Assembly: GCA_947179485.1 (NCBI GenBank)
Contig: OX359245.1
Coordinates: 4,879,001-4,943,000 of the forward strand
DNA: 64,000 nucleotides
Direction: 5' to 3'
Origin: Allacma fusca
Taxonomy: Eukaryota > Arthropoda > Collembola > Symphypleona > Sminthuridae
The stretch's first letter is position 1; each line of letters opens with the position of its first letter. The notes beneath the pieces are model-generated. The model was not told the origin of the DNA. It saw nothing but the letters and a program-made list of their open reading frames with translations, and did no database searches. Positions 44,690-57,100 of this stretch are shown one piece after another. A program made the translations under genes and the position numbers.

Positions 44690-44815
44690 AAATTTAACGT
44701 GTACCCAAAAAGTACCCATACAGTTTGGGTACATAATTATTGTACCCATTTTGGACCTGGACCTGTACCCAAATGCTCATAGATACTACCCGTACCTGTG
44801 CAAAACACTGTGTGG
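44690..44815. mobile_element. Right-end fragment of the GTACCC hAT-like family
   Basis: GTACCC/ACCCGTACC repeats ending in a CACTG terminus resemble the right end of the element at 9732-15517. The left end is not clearly present, and the TA-inserting element next to it may have landed in this copy. Confidence 0.45.
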
Positions 44816-46243
44816 AATATTATAAACCAGTTTCCAAGGTTGGAAACAGAGGCTGGAGTTGTCCCAGGACTGACAAGCGAGGTAGCCCTGGTGGAAAGTG
44901 GCTGTTCAAGCACGAACTGGAAAAGCTACCTTTTTTACATACATATGTCCTCTGGAAGGTTTGGAAATCAATACGTGTACATAAGGGAAGGGTTTTGCAT
45001 TATTTCCAAGTATAAACAATTAGAATAATGAAGCGAAAGGATTAAGAAGGGAATAATGAGCTTATTGTAAATATGTTTTTCATTTAAGAACCAAACTGAA
45101 ATATATGTACTTTATTAGTCAGCGTCACAACATTTATACTCATCTTTAGCATCTCCCTCCTCATCCCTTAATTAAAAATAATGACAGTGTTGCTGATACA
45201 ATGTCAGTTTGTATGTATTAAAAATTTCAAAAACCTATCGACTGGGGCTAAAAATTTCGGATAAACTGGTTTCGTGCGCCATTGTAAAATCAGACAAGCT
45301 GAAATGATTGCCTTGGATATCGCATCTCGGCCAATAATATTTTCTGTAAATATTGTGCCTTACAAACACCATTACCTGAATAATTCAGAATCAGAATCCG
45401 TTGTTTGTGGAACTACCTTCGAAATGATTGTTTTCCCAAAGACTTTTAACCTTTTAACATCATGAGTTCCCTGTTAGCAAGTCAACATGTTATTGCAGAA
45501 CCACGCACAACAAGAACGTCGTAATAGTCGTAATTTCGTAATAAAAGCCATAAGTATAGTCACGTGTGTTTGGGTACGCCTTTCCAGTGTGTAACAGTCA
45601 CTGACAATTGATTGATGCCAATCAGGTAAACGTGCTGGGTTGGATATATTTATTATAAATTATTTGTATAGAAATTTGGTGAAATATTTACTTATTCGAA
45701 TATTCTGAACTCTAAATGTTTTCGGCATCATGAAATACTAGGTACTTGAGCATTCTGGTATCATTACATGTCTACTATATTGAATTTCAGAAAACAGTGT
45801 TTAGCAAATAAAAATGAAGCCAATTTTTAAATTCAGTTCAAATACCACTTCAATTATTACAAATTTCCTTAAGCATCTGCATAACTATGTAAATATTAAC
45901 GGATCCCTGGTTTTCTTCTAGTTCCTAGTCAAACGCAATGAAGCCTCGTCTATTTCCCTTCCTTGGGCAAGAAATCTGACAAAACGTTGTAACACTTGCA
46001 TCTTGTAAAATAATTTATTCTAATATTGTAATAATTATTACATCACGTGTTTTCCGTTAAAATTCATGGGTTAACACACTAAAAGAACCAACTAAAAGAA
46101 TTTAAAAAGAACTCCCTGCACTCGTTCAATACCTAATAATTGGATTTGAAAAATAATTGGGATCGGAATTAGCGTACGAAAAAACTCCCAAAAGAATTGA
46201 AACTTTATCTCGGGATTACCCGCACAGTTTATTGTAATACAAT
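44816..46243. other. Intergenic stretch upstream of the chemoreceptor-like gene
   Basis: Overlapping 76-91 codon frames at 44740-45028 are not recognised. The rest is AT-rich with no repeat or exon I can support. Confidence 0.35.
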
Positions 46244-47878
46244 ATGGGATTAAGAAAGGAAGCTTTTGTCCCTGAGCCCAAAATAGTTGTTATTTTCAGA
46301 AAATTTAAATTCTTATCCTTTATTTCCACAACCTTCGAAAATTTTGTTGGATCCGGGAAGACAAAAACTGATGACATTACGGATGACAAGGATGAGTCAG
46401 TCCAGCTTGAAACAGAACTATTTCATATGAAAAACCACTCCCAATTAACAATACTGAACAGGAAAGACTTGCACTATAATTTCCTGCTCGTGAATCTCCT
46501 TTCCAAGCTATGTCTCATTCCAGTTGAGATTGATTCTCACTCAAGAATCGTTCAAAGGCAGAGGATTTGGTGGAAACGGGGGGTAAATAATTTTTATCAA
46601 ACTGTCTGGGTCCTTCATTTGCTTCACTGTTTTGTGAAATTGACGGAGTTCTTCTGGCACAATTTGCACACAAATGGCTTCATCGACCAATTACCATGTC
46701 CAATTTTATGTGTCCTGGCATCCGGGACATGCTTGTACGTGAATTACAAAGTTTTTTGGTCGGGATGTCAGACCACCTGCCTGTGGGCCGTCAATGAAGT
46801 GAGGAACTACATACCAGGTAACATTCTTAGCGTTTTAGCGCTAAACAAGCAAAAAAATCAGTAGTGGATTTTGTAAATTAAATGTTTCTTTTTTACCCCT
46901 TTTTTCCCTTTTTTTTTTGATTATTGGACAATAATGGTTAATTGAACCTCTCTGAACTAGAGGGACAGAGAAAGCACGGGTGGAGTGACATCTCTCGTCA
47001 GGAGGTCTTACTAAAGGCCGTGATCCCAATAGGGGTTCTGGTACCCCCGCTCTTTCACTTATCCCTCTTTCTAATGTCACCGGATGGATTTACTTTCATT
47101 TATAATTACTTTTCGGGAGAGACCAAAGGGGATTGCACAATTTCCTTCTTTACATCTGCCCTCATTGAGTACCTCCTCGTTCTGATTTGGTTCAGCGCCG
47201 GGGCTTATGGTCAAATGATTGAACTGATGTATTTTGGATTTTTCGATGCCTACCTCAGATGTGGCATCTACATTATAGAGTGAGTTTTGTTGTAGTAATA
47301 ATTTATTAAAATGACTGTATGGCGAATTTACAGACAATTTGAATATAGAAAAACCACTCAAGTTCAAATATGGGTTTGTATATAGAAATGGAGAACTGGC
47401 GCATACAACAATCGAAGAGCGAGTATATCGAGGTTTCCGAAGACTACGAGAAGTCCAGATTTATATTCAAACCTTCAATATGACAGTGAAGGGACCACTG
47501 GCGATTTCTAAGTTTTTTTGTTTGTCTGCCTCAATATCACTGGGATTTTATGGATTTAAATATTTCAAATCCAATTGGATTCTGGCTCTCATATTCCTCA
47601 GTGTTTTTACAATTGGAGTCTGTCTATATCCTATTGTTAACGAGCGGGCCTTTGCCATCCCAGGAATGATAACTGAATATAAGAGAACTATATGTTTGGT
47701 CGCCCTCAAGCTCCCACCACATCAACGAAAGGTCATTGTCAAAAGCGTCCATTCAGTCAAGAGTCTAGGAATTAAAGTTGGGAATTTCATGGAGCTTGAT
47801 CGACTGTCTGCTCCGGAATTTCTTCATTTTGTTGCCATGAAAATTGTAGATTTGCTTGTTGGTTTTGGCAAATATTAA
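46244..47878 (+). CDS. Seven-transmembrane chemoreceptor-like protein (gustatory receptor-like)
   Basis: Three exons, 46244-46817, 46961-47279 and 47386-47878, join with consistent phase and GT/AG borders to a 461-aa protein. About seven hydrophobic segments are visible (for example YNFLLVNLLSKLCLIPVEI; LLKAVIPIGVLVPPLFHLSL; WILALIFLSVFTIGVCLYPI). After the sixth, a stretch with AYRxL-like residues (EERVYRGFRRLREVQIYIQ) precedes TFN. The C-terminus VKSLGIKVGNFMELDRLSAP, then a final hydrophobic helix, resembles the arthropod gustatory receptor tail, although the TYhhhhhQF signature is not met. Such receptors are ligand-gated cation channels in sensory neurons. The third-exon acceptor was chosen because it alone keeps the frame. 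An upstream exon cannot be excluded. Confidence 0.6.
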
Positions 47879-49237
47879 TTTCTTGCTAGATATTGGTTCA
47901 GAGACGTGTACAATAAAAAAAAATGAAGGCCCCTTTGTATGTATATGTTCTCGCGCAACATCCTCAAAAGCTTCTAGATCCATTTCACCTGAAATAATAT
48001 TTATTCAAGTACTGGAAGAAATAAAAATTGACACCGGTGGATTTGGGAAGCTCCTGCGGTCATATCTACGAAGATTGGGCCAAGTTTAGATTGCTGAAAG
48101 AGTCAGGTCTTACTCAATCGATTTTGTTCTAGTTGTAACTCCTCTAATTAATATTGTTTCGAATCATTTTTCTTTGAATCCGTGATAAAATTATGTGTTA
48201 AATGTACCTTCTACAATCAGGCCCCACGGGAAGATCTTAGACGACATGCAGCTCCAAAAACTGTTGATCTTGTTGACCCTGTACATGAACTTTCCTGCGC
48301 TTGAAATGGGATTAAATGCTTGTTTCCTAAATAAAACTGTTCCTCAAAGCCAGAAGCTAGAAACTGCTTTAAAACGGTTACTCGAATTATTTTGCTCTTG
48401 AAGCACATAGGCATCAAAGGACAGTGTATCTATAACCTAAGTGAAATACTGCTCTACTATGTTGTATGCATCTTCCGAGTTTTCCCTTTGCCTTTGATGA
48501 TACTATTGCTTACCAGTAATCGGGGCATTGTAAGAAAATTGAATGCCACCAGAAAGTGATCGAAAGAAATAATTTTCTGTAAGTATTTGTAAGGTATCGT
48601 ATATCGTAGTAATGTACCACATGGGACTTTTGAACTACAGTATTTACCCTCAACAGAGCTGTCTTGTAACATCTTGCATTTATTTCATTGCTAATTATAA
48701 TAAGTTAGTTATTTCTAAAATAATAATTATTACTAAATTAGTATAAGTATTAGTACAAAATTATAAAGTAAATGTCATTTGTACTCATTCTTCTATCTCA
48801 TTGTCAGCCTTATCACGCAGACTTACATCCATTCTCCCATTTATTTCTAAAATATTCGAATCAATAATTGCCACCCGTGTGGTATCCGAGCATATCTCTG
48901 CAAATCCCAATTCGGATTTGGGCTAAAAAATCTACTTTGCATATACATACTATATGTAATTGAGCTCACTCACATCCCAACTCATACGATACAAATAACT
49001 AGTTCCCTCGAATATGTACGGCAATGTTTTTAAATCCCCTATCTTCTCCCAAAATAATTACGGACTTCCTATCTGAGGAGCAGTACCGAATAGTTAACCA
49101 AGTAAGTAAATGCGTCAAAATACTATTGATCACTCATGGAAGTGCTGAAATTAAAACAAATCTTTCAAAGAGAAAGGCGAAAAAGACTGACATTATTTGT
49201 CCTTTTATAGTATTTTGTCTGTCGATGGAAATCAGTG
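47879..49237. other. 3' flank of the chemoreceptor-like gene, unassigned frames
   Basis: Plus-strand frames at 47856-48089 and 48195-48401 are open but lack recognisable domains or partners; they may be decayed exons. The rest is AT-rich. Confidence 0.3.
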
Positions 49238-50108
49238 CTCTGCACCAATGATGGGCAACTGGTTTTCCTCGCCTGAAACCTTACCTCTACAATGTAATCT
49301 CGATTGTCCTTCCTAATACCCTTCCTAAACGAAACTTTTGCTGATTTCCTTTTTCCTAAAAATGGGCATATAATTGCCCTTCCTATTTCCTTGCCAGATT
49401 ATTAAATTGCCTAGTAGGGCCTAAAATGCCTAGTTCAACCTGAATTGCCTTTGTTCAGCCTTAAAGTTGGTTGGGTCAAAATTGTATATTTCTTTACGCA
49501 TAGCGTTGAGGAACAATATGTATTGTATTAACATAAGTGGGTAAATATGATAATTGTCATCATTTAAAATGTATATTGTTAGACGAACACATGATAAGTT
49601 CCAAGTTTGGATTGATTTTCTGTAAGATATATTTTAACGTTAGCAACATTCAGAATATTAATGTACTAAAAATATACCCTGTTCACAGCACAACATGAAA
49701 TCTACGGAAACACCGAATCTAGTCTTCTAACTATTAGTGGGGTCCATATGGGTGGAATTTCTTCACAGTTTGTGTTTGACTATCTCGTTTATTCAACGTT
49801 ATACGGTCCAATACAAATAACTAGCAGTAATCATACAAACCAGTTTCATCTCTTGCCGCTGGTTGGCATCAAATATATGTGTTCCCGGTAGTCCTTCCTA
49901 GGATCCTTCCAATTCCCTCACCCTTCCTATGAACTTGCCTATTATTTTACATATTCTCAGCCTTCCTATTCTATTTCCTAGTTTTGACATAAATTCTACA
50001 ACCTTCCTAGTTCCTTTCCTAAACACCTATCCGTTTTGCTTTCCTTCCTTCCTAGTTGCCTATTTACAAGGCCTTGTTTCAGGCGAGGTGCCCATCTTTG
50101 CTCTGCAC
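49238..50108. mobile_element. hAT-like MITE with CTTCCTA repeats
   Basis: The element 49246-50100 (855 bp) is flanked by the perfect 8-bp duplication CTCTGCAC at 49238-49245 and 50101-50108. The inverted termini are CAATGATGGGCA and CAAAGATGGGCA, with CTCGCCTGAAAC repeated inverted just inside. CCTTCCTATT-type repeats are subterminal at both ends. No coding capacity. Confidence 0.88.
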
Positions 50109-51491
50109 TGTGTGTTGATTTGACGTAATAAAGCTGTTACATTATACAACATTAGAGTGCTCGTCTTTTCTTGCGCAATGTATTTGTTTGAACGTAGATC
50201 TCATATCTCTGCTTCAACAATGGAAATAAAATACAATTGAGAAAACGCACTGAATCTGCAGTAAGAAACTGCCTATAAAGGCACGTTTATCAAACATGCG
50301 AATCCCACAGAACTGGGAATCAAAGCTGAATGTGAGAAGTCAGTAGATAGGAAATTGCCTTTCAAAACACGTTTAGGGTAGAGTTGTAGAGTATGTATAC
50401 GGAGAATACTAAGCATAGTGTGTATAAAACACAGTATACTGTAGGTTAAGTTTTAATAAATGGGAAACTGCGATAAAACCTGGTCTCAAAATAGTGGAAA
50501 TTGTTGCTTGGAGCTTCTGTGAATGTACCTAGGTATGTGTGTATAACTGGATAAATTCATATAAAATATATAAAAACAAAAGTGGGAAAGGAAGGAAAGT
50601 ATAGAAGATTTTGTAAGCCTTGTATCATTTCTATGTATTTAAAGTGGTTAATAATCAGTATATACTTAACCTCCCCAGAAAGTTGTAAGTTTATTTTGAA
50701 AGGAGATCATACGACACAAAAAGAGTGAGTCCCTCACCTTGCCCCTGTTGTTAAATGGGTTAACATGATTGTAAATTGTAAAGTACTTTCTTGAAAGGTT
50801 GAGGCGAAGTAGCTCGCGATGCTTCCAGTAGAGACAAGTGCGAAAACCAGTGTTTTCCCTTATGTACTCCCATGTTTCACATAGCCGAGCATCAAATTGT
50901 GGCGATGTCTCTCTACAACTTTGGCAAGGATTCTGTACGAAGCAAAAAGGTTCCTTTACTCCTTCACCTTGGGCATTGGGTGGGCAAATAAAATCAATGG
51001 TACGTTGCTGTAGTGTTGGCGTATATAAACCCAACAATTTTGTACAAATGATATATTTACATATAAGTACTTATGTACAATTAACAATGCAGGACGCAAA
51101 ATGTTGAAGGTGTGTCAGGTAAATTACACTGTATTTTTAAATACATTTATACCAACATTCGTCTTTACTGTACTCATTATCTCCGCCTTCGTTTACAGGT
51201 GTCCGTACACGGTACACGCATATGTCATATGTTATCAAATCATACCAAATAAAACAGCATTTGATGAATGTTTAAGGCTACTCCAGATGGACCAAATTCA
51301 AAATTGTATCGAATTCCCTCAAAAGCAGATACGGATACTGAGATGCGCCAGAGCCAGAAGTAATAACTTGGCAATGAACACGCCGAAAATTATTTTCATA
51401 ACGCTTCCCGTGTCCAGAAAGTTATATTTTATTAACTTGGACTCACAAAATAGATGACCATACAAAACCACTACGAATAACTACAACATAA
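50109..51491. other. 3' flank of NDUFAF1 with an unassigned cysteine-rich frame
   Basis: On the minus strand, 50666-51037 is open for 123 codons with nine or more cysteines (for example QNPCQSCRETSPQFDARLC) but has no ATG at its upstream end. The plus strand is also open at 50838-51107 and 51101-51457. None is recognised. The minus-strand frame could be one exon of a secreted or membrane protein, but no partner exon was found. Confidence 0.3.
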
Positions 51492-53169
51492 CTAAGAATT
51501 AGGGATTCCTTTCGGCATTTCATACTGTTCATAAGCATGCTCTTCAGTGTGCATAGCATCCACCTCCAAACCGATGTAATCAATTTCAAGGCAAAATGGC
51601 CCCTCAATATTGCCAACAGAAATTCCTACAGATGCAATTTCATGAAGAGGAACTTCTTCCTGGATATCCTGAACTCGACCTTTGCTGGCGAATACAAATT
51701 TACTAAACGGTATCTAAATGTAAGAGACAAAATTAGACATTTCAGGATGGATTAATATTAAAAGCCATTTAAACTACAAAAAATAAAATTCCGAACCTAC
51801 CTTAACAAACTGCCAGTAAGGTCCACCTCTCGTGAACAACACATAGTGGTAGATATCATTCCAAGTAATGTCAAAGTATCCCGCTACTGATAAATTAAGG
51901 ATATAACTCCGGCCGTCTCCTCTTACCCGCATCACCAGGTGAGTGTACGCACTCCAGTCATAGTAACTTTCACGGTAAAATGATTTCTACAAGTGGAAAC
52001 ATTAAACTTGTACTTCGTGTACGTTTTATTCTTACAAAACAAAAATTTGTATAGCCGCATTTTAAGATAAATTACCATTTTTCGATCACACTTCATATTA
52101 GCATACCCGGCTTTCTTAACCCGTCCATCTTTCGGAACAGTAGTACTTATAAAACCCTGGAACAAGGCTTTACCTGTAGAGCACAGTGTATTGCAAAAAT
52201 CCAAATGTCAACAAATTAAAAACAAAAAGTACATTCCTCCAAGCACGCAGTATGTTGGTATATTTAAAATACAAATTCACCTGCAGGACTCGTAGTTAAC
52301 TGGCATTTACTGAAACCCTGCTCATGGTCACTATCAGCAAGGGTCGTCCACTGTTCCAACGATTCTTTATTCTTGAAATTAAACACTAAATCTCTGTCTC
52401 CTACAGCCCACGAACAAGTAAAAAAAATACACATATGAGCACACTAAACTCCACCCAACTTTCCCACAAAAACAATTTGACAAAAAAAATCCTTTGTCAA
52501 CTCCCATTAAACTATAACAGAAATTCCATATCCTATTATCAAGCCACATTTCAAAAATAAATTCAACTTCAGTAACCCCATCATACCATGCACCAAATGT
52601 AATTGACTGTCATCCGTCAGTTTCTCCTTCCACTCATTCTTCCATTTGCCAATTTCCTGTCTCAAGTCCTTAAATCCCGTTTTAATCCCATACAGGTCAT
52701 CCAAACCTTTACCCTGCAAACAACAAATCGCCACAACATTTAATTTCTCAATACAAATAAAACCCAAATAAAAACATTTGGATTCAAAGTATCTACTACA
52801 CAAAAATGAGTGGTATACTACCATCAACCAGATTCGAACCTCTACAAAAAATTCCAAAGATTTAAATAATATTCCGTCAAAGTTACAACACTAATAACTT
52901 TTACATTAACCCACTCACTAAATTATTACTACTGCTTTTTGAGTTCTTAAACAATAATTTCTTACAACCAGAAACTCCCTCTTCTTCCGGGCTCGACCCT
53001 CCTCATCCCTCCACTCTCCTTTCGGGTCTATTTCATGGAACCTCTCACAAGGACAGGATTTATGAAAATGTCTAGACGCATTCCAACTGCTCCCATAAAT
53101 CCCTACTCCCCAATTATTTCCCAGCAAGAGGGATTTCGGAAATTTCTTCAACACAATTTGACCCAACAT
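51492..53169 (-). CDS. NDUFAF1: Complex I intermediate-associated protein 30 (CIA30)
   Basis: Six exons, 52966-53169, 52587-52713, 52281-52400, 52076-52173, 51801-51986 and 51492-51713, with consistent GT/AG borders and phase, give 318 aa (human protein 327 aa). The first exon has an arginine-containing, non-acidic N-terminus suitable for mitochondrial import. The CIA30 domain follows: WTTLADSDHEQGFS, FQGFISTTVPKDGR, GYANM, MRVRGDGRSYIL, FTRGGPYWQF, IPFSKFVF, EGPFCLEIDYIG and EEHAYEQY. NDUFAF1 is a mitochondrial chaperone in the MCIA complex for membrane-arm assembly of respiratory complex I. It lies head-to-head with NCAPD2, 942 bp apart. Confidence 0.9.
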
Positions 53170-54111
53170 ATTAAATCAAAATTAAACTATTCCCTCACTT
53201 TCCAATCCCACTAAATTCCCCGTAAAAACCACCGATACCACGTCAATATCACAATCTAACAGAAATATTTATATCATAGTATAATATTCCGAATCCCGAT
53301 ATTAACACTTTAATTAATATATGTAAACCTCCGCATATTTTTCTGAATATAATTTTTATTTCCTTCACATTTTATTGTACTCGTGGAGTTATCACTATTA
53401 AAATTAGTAGTAGCTAATTAATTCATTTATTAACGTTGGATGCTTATAATTCTGTAAATTACGTGTATTTTTTTAATTATTTACATGCACGATTTACGAC
53501 AAGACGACGAGCACTTTACTCTTTAGTTACTTTAGTAATTTATTAGCTTTTTTTAAATTGGTGGAATTTAAACCACGCGCTCCTCTGCTCTGCACTCAAT
53601 GGCCTCACTCAATGCTTTAAAGCGGGAATAAAGTCCCGCTGTTGTGTTGTTTCTGTTTCTTCTCTGGGGTTTATGTTCGGGTTCCAATAAATTAAACCGC
53701 CAAACCTCAGTCCGTCCGTTAACATTTAGAAGAGTCAGTGTCGTGTTGTGTAGCTTTGAGTGCTCTTCAGTTTCATTGACAGTAATAAATAAGTAAACTA
53801 TGTCAGTGCCTTGGTTGGGAGTTGACCTGTGAATAACTTTGACCTTTAGACGGAGGAAATAAATTCCTCAGCTTGAGCATCATTTAGTTCAAAACCATTT
53901 AATTTAAAGTTTGGAAGTTTTGAGTAAGTAAATTATAGAAAGACCTTATTTTTGTAAAACTTGTCGAAAGCTTACCACTCATTATGCAGAGGTTGCAGAT
54001 CATTTGGGAAAGTGATGTCATGTCGTTGTAATGTTAGTTACTTCATTATTATTCCTTTTGTTTAATTCATAGATTTTGGATTTAATTATATTCCGGTTGC
54101 CGTAAGGGACC
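53170..54111. promoter_or_regulatory. Divergent intergenic region between NDUFAF1 and NCAPD2
   Basis: The 942 bp separating two housekeeping genes transcribed outward must contain both promoters and 5' UTRs. A GTAAGT-type site near 53925 and an AG before the NCAPD2 ATG suggest a 5' UTR intron. I see no confident TATA box on either side. Confidence 0.45.
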
Positions 54112-57100
54112 ATGGACGAGAATGAGCTGGAGGTGGTGCTGGAGAAAGAAGACGTGATTTATGAAGACTCGGAGGAGGACTTGAATGGGAATGAGTATGG
54201 GATTTTGAGAGGTATGTATGGACAGTGTACAAAAAATTATTTACTAATTAGTAGTGGGGCTGGATTAATAAAATAATTTTACCTATGGCTATAACTAGTT
54301 GTAAGCTAGTTGTAGGGTGACCTTTGTGCATTGCTTAGTAGTCAAATATTAAGTATGGGTGTAAATTTGAGGTTAATTGATATCATGGAGTGAGATTCAA
54401 ATGCGTATGATATGGTTTTAGGTCTGTTGGAGGATTTTGCTACTCATGAGGGCACCGGCCGCCTGGTTAGCAACTTCAGAGTGGTCTTGCGAGTTGTTGA
54501 AGATCCAGGGAAGGTGGATGCGAAAACTTTGAAATCGGCTTTGGATGTTATTTGCAAAGGTGGGTTAACAAATCATTTTTGAAATGTGTCTACTTTTAGT
54601 ATTCGTGAATCGTTTGGAGAAGTTTCATAAAAATCGGATAGGATTACTGAGAATGGGAATTGATAGTAAGTTTGATGTGGGAGGAAGATGTTAATTTTTG
54701 GTGTTTTGTATTTCTGAATAATTCTTAGGTTTGGAAGTAGCTCAAGGAGAAGCAAGTGCTGCAGGGCCGGATGTGACAAAATTGTCTCGGGAGCAGTGGA
54801 GGACTGCTAGAAAATCTACCATTACACTCTTGTTTCTGTTTTTTAAAGCAGTGACCAATATTGAGAGTAAATATTATGCGGAGCAGCATAACCTGTCCGT
54901 TGTGGCAGCGGTTCAGCCGAATCGGGTAAAACTTTTTATTGATTTTGGTGTGAACGTCTTCGAGTTAAAAGAGGATGGTTTTTTCATTTGATGATGTTCC
55001 AATGTTACTAGAAACGAGGAAATAAGAAAGCATCAGCGGAGAAAACTAATTATCCTTACTGGGAGGAGTATAGGCAGTCCCTTTTAATTCATATGAATGC
55101 TTTGCTCAAATGCTCCGTGGAAAAACTTTGGCCTGCTGCTGCGAATTTTTTCCGGTAATTTTAATAAGAAAATGGGATTTTGAATGAAAATGGGAAAATG
55201 GGAAAATGCTCTTGATTCTACCCTTCTTGAGGATTTATATCGAGTTTTTCATATCTTATTCAAATCATATATGTAGTAGTACGGAAAATAGATATCAGTT
55301 TTGTCGGTTGGAAAACATTTTGCTGTTGTAATAATATTTGATATTTAAGGATATTTTATTAATTAAAAAAATCAAGCGTCAGTCTATAACTACGAGTCTC
55401 TCACTGCAATTTGTTTTTAGAGGAGTGACCTTAGCAGTTTGTCAAGTTATAGCCAACCCAGCTGCAAAACTAGCTCGGAACGACGAGCTTGTTGATAACC
55501 TCTTTGATGTCTTGGGTCAGCTGTGCTCTCGTTATGACGAGGAGAGCGGTGTTATCAACCGACTTGTGCCTGTAAGACATGATTTCAGTAGATTGGACCC
55601 ATTAATTTTATTGGAAACATGCTAACTTTTTGGAAAAGCTGAAATAAAAAGTTTAAAATTATTTCAACCTTTCGGAAACTCATTTGTTGTGTATTGTATT
55701 ATCAATTTCAAAGCATTGTGTTGGATTTTAGCTCGGAATTTGTAATGTATTCATTCTTATTTGTTCTCAGTTAATTAAAAATTCCGAAGATACTGCTAGG
55801 GTTATAGCCCAAGGCATCAATCGACTGTCAGCTAACTTTGAGAGAGACCGCATTATTTTCAGCTCAGTGAAAGAGGTTCTGCAAATGTACAATAATCAGC
55901 TGGAGCGAGAAACACCAGCTGAAAGATCCGTCGCTACTTTCATGCAAGAAATATCTGTTCTCAATCCTCAAGGAACCATCATGGCGTTGCCTTTCGTTGT
56001 ACAATTTCTCGAATCTGAAGTAAATTTATTTGTATTTTTGTTAGATTGTGTGGGGGATAATTGCAATCATGCGTCTAGTGATCATTTGATTTGTAAAATT
56101 CAATTCGTATAAATTATGGTTGTCGCTTCTTCTGCCTCCAGTCTAGTACAATCCGCGGAGCAGTCCTGTGTGTTGCAGCAGAGTTGTTGACGTGGTCCAA
56201 AAGCCCTGACGCAACTGTGGAGGCTCCCAAAGCTGATGAGAATCAAGCTAACTATGAGACGTTGAGAGATGATGTTCTTCATCATTTATTAGAACATATA
56301 AGGGACACCAATGCCCTAGTTAGAAATAAGGTTATTAAAATCCCTCGATGTTTTTTAACATCTAAATTTATTTTGTGCATCAATTCAAGTATTTTTGTAA
56401 ATATATCTCTATTCACAACTACGAAATGTTTGAAAAGTATATATATATTTATGTATGATATTTTGCTCCGCGGTCACAAGCTCACTATTGCATTTTTGAT
56501 AGGCCCTGCAACTCTGTACTAAGCTAATTACCGAGAGCTTGCTCTATCTTCCCGAGATAGTTCTATGTGCCGAGCAAGGGAAACGCCGTCTCATGGATAA
56601 AGCTGTAACAACTCGAAAATGTGCTATTAGTCTTTTGTCTGCTGCTGTTTATGCTGATCCAATTGTTATCAAGGTTATTAGTTTTATCTAATTATGCGCA
56701 AAGAATATTATGTCAAATATAAAAGTCATTCTTGCGCACATTTTCATTGAAAAATTAGCAGCTTTAAAACGCCTTAATCCTGAAAAATATATTTTTCCTC
56801 TGTATTCTAGTTCTCGTCTGCCGAATTCCGTAAGCAAATTCGGGTACTCAGGGAAGAACTGATTGCGTTTGTTAGCAAAGACTTACCACTTGACAAGAAG
56901 ATCAGGGCCGTTGTGAAGGATTTCATTGCTTTAATTGCCGTTGACAAACTGGAAGATATTAAACTCCCCGAAAATATTAACGTACGAATTTGTCTATTCG
57001 TTTACATGTTACATTAAAAATTATACATAATAAGTTTTTAAATACAATGTTTAAAGGATCCTCAACAAGCTATAGACTACATCCAGGGCTTACTCAAAGA

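Noticed and set aside
48195-48401. 68-codon plus-strand frame after the chemoreceptor-like gene
   Set aside because: No domain, and no splice connection that keeps the receptor frame, which already ends in a stop at 47878.
52815-52845. tRNA B-box-like GGTTCGAAT on the minus strand
   Set aside because: No cloverleaf can be drawn around it, and it lies in an NDUFAF1 intron.
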